From Candidatus Coatesiibacteriota bacterium (GTDB taxonomy: Bacteria; RBG-13-66-14), in the NCBI GenBank assembly GCA_014728185.1, contig WJMB01000362.1, forward strand, positions 1-5,608: DNA of 5,608 nt, given 5' to 3'. The notes below the pieces were generated by a model. The model was not told where the DNA came from and did not search any database. It saw only the letters and a program-made list of their open reading frames with translations. Positions 1 to 5,608 of the stretch are shown one piece after another. Every line of letters begins with the position of its first letter. Position 1 is the first letter of the stretch. A program made the translations under genes and the position numbers.

Positions 1-163
1 ATATATCCATGCTAGGCATATGAAAGCCCATCAGGCTATAAAGATAGGCGATCGAATACCCTGTCCAAACCGAATCATGATTGTAACCTGCTGATAATTC
101 CAGGGATGATTCTCTCGAACTTTTCACGAAACGGGCTTTTTTAAATTGCAAGGGATCACTTAA

Positions 164-298
164 TGGTCACGGACAATGGTGTTACTGGATAACGCGCTGA
201 GACATGCAGTCAGCAGACAATCGGATGTGCACATCGAGCGAGCTGCTTGTGGCAGGTACGTGGATTTTCACATTCCAAGGTTGCCCGTTGCGACGTAA
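164..298 (+). pseudogene. Possible relic of a histidine-kinase ATPase domain (N-box region)
   Basis: Reading from the ATG at 176-178 gives MVLLDNALRHA, followed by SDVHIERAACGRYVDFHI and a stop at 296-298. LLDNALRHA is the classic N-box of HATPase_c sensor kinases. The following alternation of strand-like residues (VHIE, then VDFHI about 24-27 residues after the N-box Asn) matches the spacing to the strand that normally precedes the G1 Asp. The G1 motif itself is absent, a TAA lies just upstream in frame (161-163), and no H-box is found before it. It would therefore be a broken fragment on the strand opposite to the two kinases. A chance match, or a DDE-transposase segment of the type LDNAxxH, cannot be excluded. 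Confidence 0.33.
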
Positions 299-333
299 CG
301 AAGCCCCATTATCAACTGCCTGGCGCAACGGGC
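283..333. repeat. 10-bp perfect inverted repeat with 31-base loop
   Basis: GCCCGTTGCG at 283-292 is the exact reverse complement of CGCAACGGGC at 324-333. Inside the loop, CGAAGCCC (299-306) can instead pair with GGGCTTCG (330-337), so the right arm has two mutually exclusive partners. No run of T follows, so it is not a standard intrinsic terminator. The function is unknown; it may be an RNA hairpin, a protein site or a repeat remnant. Confidence 0.5.
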
Positions 334-821
334 TTCGATGACGATTCGTCAATGCTAAGCAACCATTTATCATGTATATATAACTAGCAGTCGCCGAGGG
401 GTTGAGTTGGCAGGCCAAGCATCATTCGGCATAGCTTCGTATCAGCAGCTTTTCGAGGTGGGTCGGTTTTTCGAGTTGACGTTGGCTGGTCCGAGGTCGC
501 GTGTGATGCCAAATGCAATAGAGCGGCATTTAGAAAGGAAGTGCTGACAACTACCTCACGAAAGGTTTTATATTCGACGAGCCAAAGAGCTTTCATACCT
601 GCTAAAGTCGCTATATGAAAGCGTTTATACTCATAATACCGGGGATGCCCGGGATGCAAATCAGGAATCGCTGCTTCCCGACTCTCAGGTTGCTCCTCAA
701 AGCGGCCTTATCGAGCATGTCTGGTTTTGTTCCACCTGGCAACACACAAACAGGGACAACTAGCACAGCTATAAGCCACTACATATCAGGCTATTAGCGA
801 TACATATCTGTTCAAGCGCGT

Positions 822-832
822 GTGATAATCAC
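822..832. promoter_or_regulatory. Odd palindrome GTGATAATCAC, possible protein site
   Basis: This is a perfect 5+1+5 palindrome in the AT-richer left region. It loosely resembles half of a Fur-type site (TGATAAT), and the TGTGA half-site of CRP-type operators, but with the wrong spacing for CRP. No clear promoter or gene start lies next to it, so a regulatory role is only a suggestion. Confidence 0.15.
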
Positions 833-843
833 TACCACAATAC

Positions 844-862
844 AAACCAATGCGCATGGTTT
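844..862. repeat. Short inverted repeat AAACCA-N7-TGGTTT
   Basis: AAACCA (844-849) and TGGTTT (857-862) are perfect 6-base inverted arms around a 7-base loop. It lies about 125 bases past the stop of kinase B. On the minus strand the second arm is followed by a mildly T-rich stretch. The stem is short and AT-rich, so it is at best a weak terminator for the operon; it could equally be an operator-like site or chance. Confidence 0.25.
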
Positions 863-986
863 AATCGCCAATAACTGCCTTTTTCAGGGAGTGTAATACG
901 TATGCCACAGCCCGTTGCCGACTAGGGAGCCCCTTCCCAGAGCGCCTCATGATAGTAACGAGCGGACCAGGTCCTGGACAATTTAC

Positions 987-3755
987 TCACTCGGCCAGGG
1001 GCAGGATCAGGGTCACGGTGGTGCCCGCTCCGGGCACGCTGGCCAGTTGGACGCGGCCCTCCATCTGCTGCATCAGCTTCTGGACGATGGCCAGTCCCAG
1101 GCCGCTTCCCTCGGGCCGGGTGGTGAACAGCGGGGTGAAGGCGTGGGCCAGCACGTCTTCGGGAATGCCGGGGCCGTTGTCGATCAGATTGATAATCGCG
1201 TGGCGGCCGCTGAGTCGGCTGGCCAGCACGATGCGTGGATCATCGACACTCTTGCAGGCGTTCAAGGCGTTGTCGAAGATGTTGATCAACACGCGGAACA
1301 GGGCGTCGTTGTCGATGCGGATCAGGGCTCCGGGAGCGCCGGTGGCGACGAGGACCTCGATGCCGTGGCCGCGGGCCGTCTCGCGGAACAGGGCGCCCTT
1401 CTGCTCCAGGAACTCGTCCATGACGACCAGCCGCGGCGTGAGCTGCTCCAGCCGCTGGTACTCACGCAAACTGGTCAGCAGGCGCTCGGCCACCTGGAAG
1501 GTGTCCAGGGCCAGCTTGAGGTAGAAGGCGCGCCGCTCCGGACTCAGACGCTCGATATTCCGCGAGAGCGCGGTCAGGCTGGCCTTGAGGGTGTTGAGGG
1601 TGTTGCCCATCTCGTGGCGGATGGTGGAGAAGATCTGCTCGATCTGCTCGATGATCGCCTGGCGTTGGCGCAGCTCCTGGCGCAGCTCGCGATCGGTCAC
1701 ATCGCGCACCAGCTCGATGACGCCGGTCAGCCGGGGGTTCTCGTCGGGTCCGGCGTGGATCGGATAGGCGATGATGTCGAAGAAGTGCTCTTCATTGCTG
1801 TCCGGATCCTGGCGTCGCAGTTGCTCGTACTCCAGCCGACCGCTGGAGAGGGCTCGCGCGATGACGGTTCCCGCCCTCACACCGGCCTTACCGGCGGCGC
1901 GGTTGGCCCAGACGGGATTGCCCCGTTTGTCGTAATAGGTCAAACGGTCGGTGATGGCGTTGAGCACGCCCTCGAGCTGGGCGGAAAGCTCGCGGTACTG
2001 GATCTCCGATTCGGCGATCAGGCGCTGGGCCTGCTTGAGCTCGGTGATGTCCCGGGCCACGGTGACTCCACCGGCTGATTCACCGTCGGCGTGCATCGGT
2101 GAGGAGCTGACCAGAAACTGGCCGCCGAAGAGCTCGATCTCGGCCATCCACTCCCGGCCCTCGCGAAGCATCCGGGCCACGGGGCAACTCTCGGGCGGCG
2201 CATCGCCGTAGAGCACCTCGCCGTAGTGCCGGCCGATGAGCTGATGGTATTCAACGCCGAGACGCTCGCAGAGGGCGCGGTTGACCCGGTAGATGAGGCC
2301 GGCGCCGTCGATGAGGAAGATCAGGTCGGGTACGGTGTCGAAGGTGGCTTCCCAGCGGCGCTTGCTCTCCAGGATGGCCAGCCGATTCTGGCGACGCTCC
2401 AGGGACGAGCCCAGCATTTCCGCCACGGTCTGCAAAAGGCGCAGGTCCTCGTCGGCCCAGCGGCGAGACCGACCGGGGTCCAGGACGATGCAGCCCCAGA
2501 GTCGGCGCTGGGAGAAGACGGGCAGCAGCAGGACCACCCCATCTTCAGGGTCGTCCGGGTTTTTACCGGCGATTTCCCCAGGATTGCGACCCTCGAGCAA
2601 ACCGGATCGCGCCAGGGTCGGACGTCCCTTCTCCAACTCGGCGGTCAGCTCGTCGTTGAGCTTCGTCGGCGAGGGCGCGGCGGAATCGGGATGCCGGGAA
2701 TCGAGGTGGGCCAGAACCTCGACACCGCCCGTTCGATCACCCAGGGAGTAGATGACGCCGCGATCGACCTCGACCAGCTCGAGCAGACGCCCCAGCAGAC
2801 GCTGCAACGCCCGTTCGAGGGACTCCTCCTCGGCCAGCAGCCGCGAGCAGAAGGCCACGGCCTCCTCGTAACGCAGACGCTCGGCGATGCGCTCCTCGGC
2901 ACGGCGCTGCTCGGTGATGTCGCGGAAGATGTGGTAGTGCAACCCCAGCTTGTCCGCGATGCCGCGATGGGGATAGGAGAGCTGGAGGATGCAGCGCTCG
3001 CCCTGCTCGGGATGCACCATGCGGAAGGTGGTCTTGAAGGTGCCCTTCCAGTTCTCGGCCTCCCGACGCCGCTTGGCCTCCCCGAACTCTTCGGTCAAGC
3101 GGTCGCGATCGTGGGGATGGATCAGCTCGCCGATGATGGTTGTGGGGTTGAGTCCCGCCAGCTCGCGGTTGTTGCGGCCGAACAGTCGCTCGGCGGCGGG
3201 ATTGAGGTACTGGGTCTCGCCGCTGGAATAGTCGAAGATAACCAGGGCGTCGCGGAAGTTCTCGGCCAGTTGGCGGAAGCGCTCCTCGCTGGTGCGCAGC
3301 TCCCGCTCGACGCGCTCCAGGCGCTCCTCGGTCTCGATACGCCGGAAGGTCTCGCCGACCACCTCGGGCAGCAGGTCGAGGAAGTCGGCCTCCTTGGTCA
3401 GATAGTCCCGGGCGCCCAGCTTGAGCATCTCGACGGCGACCTTCTCGTTGCCCTGGCCGGTCATGATGATGAACTCGGCGTGGTGCCTCCGCTCGCGCAT
3501 TCGCTCGATCAAACCGTCGCAACTGCCGTCGGGCAGCAGGTAGTCGAGCAGGAGCAGCGGCGGCGGACCGTCCTGGTTGTCGGCGACCCACTCCAGGGCC
3601 GCGGCGCCGTCGCCGGCGCCGTCGGCCTGGTAGCCCTCGCGCTCGAGGCGGCGACGGATGAGCAGGTTGAGGCCCACGTCGTCCTCGACGACCAGGATGG
3701 CACGGTTCTGCCCGGCGGGCTTATCTTTATGTTTGGCGCGCGGTCTATTCATCAT
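987..3755 (-). CDS. Hybrid sensor kinase with N-terminal receiver: REC-PAS-GAF-PAS-PAS-HisKA-HATPase (kinase B)
   Basis: This 922-residue protein joins a receiver to a histidine kinase. The receiver (about 17-135) has acidic residues Glu24, Asp25 and Asp26, phosphoacceptor Asp71 in LLLLDYLLPDG, Thr99 in IIMTGQG and Lys121 in DYLTKE, so it looks functional. A coiled-coil-like linker (140-158) precedes PAS1 (158-282, ending FRDITEQ). Next come a GAF domain (about 296-455, ending VAEMLGSSLERR), PAS2 (466-572, ending ARDITE) and a short PAS3 (593-688, ending VRDVTD). The DHp H-box is RHEMGNTLN with His714, and E715/N718 fit the ExxN pattern linked to phosphatase activity. The ATPase domain shows IFDNALNA (Asn829), DNGPGIP (Asp859), PLFTTRPEG, GSGLGL (883-888) and a final GAGTTVTLILPL. 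No membrane segments or DNA-binding domain are seen, so it is probably cytosolic. The start is ATGATG; the second ATG (3750-3752) is better spaced from a GGAAA than the first. It overlaps kinase A by 11 bases. Its partner regulator is not visible. Confidence 0.96.
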   Translation of the reverse strand: MMNRPRAKHKDKPAGQNRAILVVEDDVGLNLLIRRRLEREGYQADGAGDGAAALEWVADNQDGPPPLLLLDYLLPDGSCDGLIERMRERRHHAEFIIMTGQGNEKVAVEMLKLGARDYLTKEADFLDLLPEVVGETFRRIETEERLERVERELRTSEERFRQLAENFRDALVIFDYSSGETQYLNPAAERLFGRNNRELAGLNPTTIIGELIHPHDRDRLTEEFGEAKRRREAENWKGTFKTTFRMVHPEQGERCILQLSYPHRGIADKLGLHYHIFRDITEQRRAEERIAERLRYEEAVAFCSRLLAEEESLERALQRLLGRLLELVEVDRGVIYSLGDRTGGVEVLAHLDSRHPDSAAPSPTKLNDELTAELEKGRPTLARSGLLEGRNPGEIAGKNPDDPEDGVVLLLPVFSQRRLWGCIVLDPGRSRRWADEDLRLLQTVAEMLGSSLERRQNRLAILESKRRWEATFDTVPDLIFLIDGAGLIYRVNRALCERLGVEYHQLIGRHYGEVLYGDAPPESCPVARMLREGREWMAEIELFGGQFLVSSSPMHADGESAGGVTVARDITELKQAQRLIAESEIQYRELSAQLEGVLNAITDRLTYYDKRGNPVWANRAAGKAGVRAGTVIARALSSGRLEYEQLRRQDPDSNEEHFFDIIAYPIHAGPDENPRLTGVIELVRDVTDRELRQELRQRQAIIEQIEQIFSTIRHEMGNTLNTLKASLTALSRNIERLSPERRAFYLKLALDTFQVAERLLTSLREYQRLEQLTPRLVVMDEFLEQKGALFRETARGHGIEVLVATGAPGALIRIDNDALFRVLINIFDNALNACKSVDDPRIVLASRLSGRHAIINLIDNGPGIPEDVLAHAFTPLFTTRPEGSGLGLAIVQKLMQQMEGRVQLASVPGAGTTVTLILPLAE

Positions 3756-3765
3756 TCGTTTCCGG
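3745..3765 (-). promoter_or_regulatory. Start/stop overlap of kinases A and B with weak ribosome-binding site
   Basis: Read on the minus strand, this is CCGGAAACGAATGATGAATAG. The GGAAA is a weak Shine-Dalgarno. Its GGA core ends 5 bases before the first ATG and 8 bases before the second, so the second Met may be the real start. The TAG at the end is the stop of kinase A. An 11-base overlap with a weak ribosome site suggests that B is translated by ribosomes finishing A, which would fix the ratio of the two kinases. This is inference from arrangement; no promoter is expected between the genes. Confidence 0.5.
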
Positions 3766-5608
3766 ATTGCTTTCCGGGATGCGCTCCCCGGGCTGGGTCT
3801 CGCCGCCGGGCAGGGTGAAGATGAAGCGGCTGCCCTCCCCGGGGGCCGATTCGAGGCGGATACCGCCGCCGTGACGCTCCAGGATGCGACGGACGATGGT
3901 CAGTCCCAGGCCGTCGCCGGAATCCGGCGCCGCCCAGTGAGCGGGCTTCTCGCGCTCGATGCGCTGGAAGACCTCGAAAACCCGCTGCTGCTCGCGTCGG
4001 GGGATGCCGATACCGTTGTCGGCTACCCAGTACTCCACGCCGTCCTCGACGCTTCGGCCGCCGATCTCGATCCGGCCCTCGACGCCGGGCTGGAGATATT
4101 TCAGAGCGTTGTCGACCAGGTTGGAGAAGAGCTGGCTGAGCTGATCACGGTCGGCCCGGCAGGGCGGCAGCTCGCCGATGAGGAACTCCACCCCGCGCTC
4201 CTCGATGCGGAACATGAAGTTGTGGCGGATCTCCTCGACGAGGGCGCCGACATCGAGGCGTTCCAAACGAAGGGCCCGGCGTCCCAGGCGCGACAGGCGC
4301 AGCAGGCCGCTGAGCAGGCCGTCCATCCGGTAGACGCTGGAATTGATGAAGCCCAGGGCCTCCGGGATGTCCCCTTCGAGCTTGGGTTCGAGCTCATCCC
4401 GGAGGTCGACGGGCAGGGAGGCCGACTTCAACAGCACTCCCAGCTCCTCGAAGAGCAGCTTGAGCTCGCCGCTGAAACCCTGGATGTTCAACAGCGGCGA
4501 GCGCAGGTCGTGGCTGGTGATGTAGACGATCTGTTCCAGCTCCCGGTTCTTGGAAACCAGTTGTTGGTGGAGCTGCTCACGCTCGGCCTCGGCCCAACTA
4601 CGCTGGCGCAGCAGTTCGATGCGGTGCAGCTTGGAGGCCGCGTCGGCGGCCACCTCGCTGAACAGGGCCCGCTGTTGATCGTCCACTCCGAGCTCGTCCT
4701 CCACCAGGGCGCCGATCCAGCCGTAGAGACGCTCGCCGTGGCGCAGGTCCCACACCAGCATGGGCTTGCGGCGCTCCGGGGGTCCGAAGGCCGTGCAGAT
4801 ATCGCAATCCACGCAGGACTCCGGATCGTCGGTCACCACCGCGCAGACGTCGCCCAGCCCCTCCAAACACGGCGGCGGCCCGGCCAGAGAGCGTCGCTCG
4901 ACACCGCCGCCGTCGTTAATGATCAGCTCGCAGCCATCCTCGTCTTTCTCCGTCGGGATGATGAACCAAATACCGCCGTAGCTGTGCTCCTCGACCAGGC
5001 TCTCGGCGTAGACCGCCAGGAGGTTGGCGGTGTCGCTCATTGAGGCCGAGCGTTGCCCGGCGCTGTGCAGCCCCTGCATCACCCGGTTGAGGTGGCGCAA
5101 CTTGAGCTCCTGCCGCTTGCGCTCGGTGATGTCGGTGGCCAGGATCAGCAGCCCCCAGGGCGCCGGATGGATACGGGCGGCCAGGTGCAGCCGGCGGCCC
5201 TTGATTTCCATCGCCTGCTCCACCTCGCGCGGTTCATCACTTCGCAGGGCTGCGCACACGGACTGAAAGGCTTCAGTATCGATCAGCCGGGGGAAGAGTT
5301 CGGGCAGACGGCGCCCCTCGAGTTCGGCGATATCCTCGCCGACCAGCGCGGCGAAGGCCGGGTTGCAGTAACGGATGCGGAAATCCGGATCCAGGGCCAG
5401 CACCGGCGAGGGGATACTCTCCAGCAGCAGCCGGTGCTTGCGCTCGCTCTCGGCCAAGCGGTCCAGGGTGCGCCGCAGGGGGCCGATGTCCCGGTACCAG
5501 AAGGAGAGGAAGCGCAAGCGGCCCTCGGCGTCGTTGACCGGCGAGATACTCACACTGACCGGCAGGCGGCCGCCGCTGCGGTGCAGGCGGGTGCTCTCGT
5601 GACCGCTG
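3745..5608 (-). CDS. Multi-sensor PAS-PAS-GAF histidine kinase (kinase A), 5' end cut by the window edge
   Basis: This is a sensor histidine kinase that should autophosphorylate on His and pass the phosphate to a receiver. Residues are numbered from the first complete codon at the right edge; 620 are visible. Residues 1-40 are the end of a PAS domain, finishing in a WYRDI motif. A complete PAS domain follows at about 53-163 (ATDITERK at its end), then a GAF-like domain at about 173-330. A charged, probably coiled-coil linker leads to the DHp domain with H-box SHDLRSPLLNIQGFS; the phosphoacceptor His366 is encoded at 4510-4512. The ATPase domain has N-box VDNALKYL (Asn500), G1 DNGIGIP, F-box FEVF and G2 GDGLGLTIV. 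The GAF part carries CVDCDIC, a cysteine cluster. No membrane segment is visible. The frame stays open to the edge, so the GTG at 5551-5553, which lies inside a PAS strand, is not the start. The stop TAG overlaps the next gene. The histidine kinase identity is certain; the signal is unknown. Confidence 0.95.
   Translation of the reverse strand, partial: SGHESTRLHRSGGRLPVSVSISPVNDAEGRLRFLSFWYRDIGPLRRTLDRLAESERKHRLLLESIPSPVLALDPDFRIRYCNPAFAALVGEDIAELEGRRLPELFPRLIDTEAFQSVCAALRSDEPREVEQAMEIKGRRLHLAARIHPAPWGLLILATDITERKRQELKLRHLNRVMQGLHSAGQRSASMSDTANLLAVYAESLVEEHSYGGIWFIIPTEKDEDGCELIINDGGGVERRSLAGPPPCLEGLGDVCAVVTDDPESCVDCDICTAFGPPERRKPMLVWDLRHGERLYGWIGALVEDELGVDDQQRALFSEVAADAASKLHRIELLRQRSWAEAEREQLHQQLVSKNRELEQIVYITSHDLRSPLLNIQGFSGELKLLFEELGVLLKSASLPVDLRDELEPKLEGDIPEALGFINSSVYRMDGLLSGLLRLSRLGRRALRLERLDVGALVEEIRHNFMFRIEERGVEFLIGELPPCRADRDQLSQLFSNLVDNALKYLQPGVEGRIEIGGRSVEDGVEYWVADNGIGIPRREQQRVFEVFQRIEREKPAHWAAPDSGDGLGLTIVRRILERHGGGIRLESAPGEGSRFIFTLPGGETQPGERIPESNPETNDE

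Larger units (their letters stand above)
1..986. other. Region without a convincing intact gene, about 47% GC
   Basis: Downstream of the operon this stretch has much lower GC (423 of 900 bases by hand count for 1-900) than the kinase genes. The open frames here are short (at most about 90 codons), lack good ribosome sites, and their translations resemble nothing I recognise. They include a minus-strand frame at 384-659, a plus-strand frame at 615-797, and a frame open from the left edge to a TGA at 92-94 that could be the tail of a gene. I saw no tRNA T-loop, rRNA, CRISPR spacing or transposase. It contains the possible kinase relic and the small repeats listed separately. A normal intergenic spacer of this length would be unusual, so decayed or acquired DNA is plausible. 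Confidence 0.6.

Noticed and set aside
128..144. AAACGGGCTTTTTT, like the right half of an intrinsic terminator
   Set aside because: No matching left arm (AGCCCGTTT) is found just upstream, so no hairpin forms.
359..547. Plus-strand open stretch of 62 codons ending at a TGA
   Set aside because: No ATG start near its beginning and no similarity I can name. Its length is within chance at this GC content.
18..622. 10-base direct repeat ATATGAAAGC at 18-27 and 613-622
   Set aside because: A 10-base match within 1 kb is expected by chance about half the time, and the flanks do not match.
384..659. Minus-strand frame of 91 codons
   Set aside because: No ribosome site, no recognisable motif and no neighbouring gene in an operon-like position. 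It could be a relic but is not supportable as a gene.
615..797. Plus-strand frame of 60 codons starting MKAFILIIPGMPG
   Set aside because: The start looks like a hydrophobic leader, but there is no Shine-Dalgarno sequence before it, the rest is not recognisable, and chance frames of this length are common here.
901..986. Search for an intrinsic terminator directly after kinase B
   Set aside because: Only tiny palindromes (GGACCAGGTCC and CCAGGTCCTGG around 964-977, and a 4-base GGGA/TCCC stem) occur, without a T-tract.
915..2078. Long plus-strand open frame of 387 codons opposite kinase B
   Set aside because: It is antisense to conserved kinase domains. The translation is rich in Gly, Gln, Leu, Asp and Val with no recognisable motif, as expected from the opposite strand of a GC-rich gene.
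2226..3818. Plus-strand open frame of 530 codons opposite the receiver, PAS and GAF parts of kinase B
   Set aside because: Low-complexity mirror translation with no domain. The minus strand holds receiver and PAS motifs with intact catalytic residues.
3658..5043. Plus-strand open frame of 461 codons opposite kinase A
   Set aside because: Same mirror effect; the minus strand has clear H, N, G1, F and G2 boxes.

Overview
The window holds the 3' part of a two-gene signalling operon on the minus strand (about 987 to beyond the right edge), followed by roughly 950 bases with no convincing intact gene. The operon is GC-rich (about 65-70% in stretches I counted) and encodes two large, apparently cytoplasmic sensor histidine kinases built from PAS and GAF modules. 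This style is typical of GC-rich, environmentally versatile bacteria such as deltaproteobacterial (myxobacterial-type) lineages, Planctomycetes and several uncultured phyla. The sequence does not allow a firmer assignment.

Right part (3745-5608, minus): kinase A, cut by the right edge. The visible 620 residues are the end of one PAS domain, a full PAS domain, a GAF-like domain with a cysteine cluster, an elongated dimerisation/phosphoacceptor (DHp) domain with the motif SHDLRSPL, and a complete ATP-binding domain. The gene has no visible start. Its reading frame stays open, with PAS-like sequence, to the window edge.

Middle (987-3755, minus): kinase B, complete at 922 residues. It starts with a receiver domain that has a full acidic pocket, Asp71, Thr99 and Lys121, followed by PAS, GAF, PAS, a shortened PAS, a DHp domain with the unusual H-box RHEMGNTLN, and an ATP-binding domain. 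Its start overlaps the end of kinase A by 11 bases, so the two are probably co-transcribed and translationally coupled. The simplest reading is a relay in which A (or another kinase) phosphorylates B's receiver and tunes B's own kinase activity. B's final target, presumably a regulator with an output domain, is not in the window.

Left part (1-986): about 47% GC over 1-900 by hand count, so clearly different from the operon. I find no tRNA, rRNA, CRISPR array or complete transposon here. It has small repeats and palindromes, and one short plus-strand stretch (about 176-295) whose translation resembles the N-box region of a histidine-kinase ATPase domain but is cut by stops. This may be a gene relic. 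There is no clear intrinsic terminator for the operon.

I do not see a demonstrably new system. The most interesting points are the coupled kinase pair with an N-terminal receiver, the cysteine cluster in A's GAF domain, the possible kinase relic, and the repeated AACGGGC motif in the left region.
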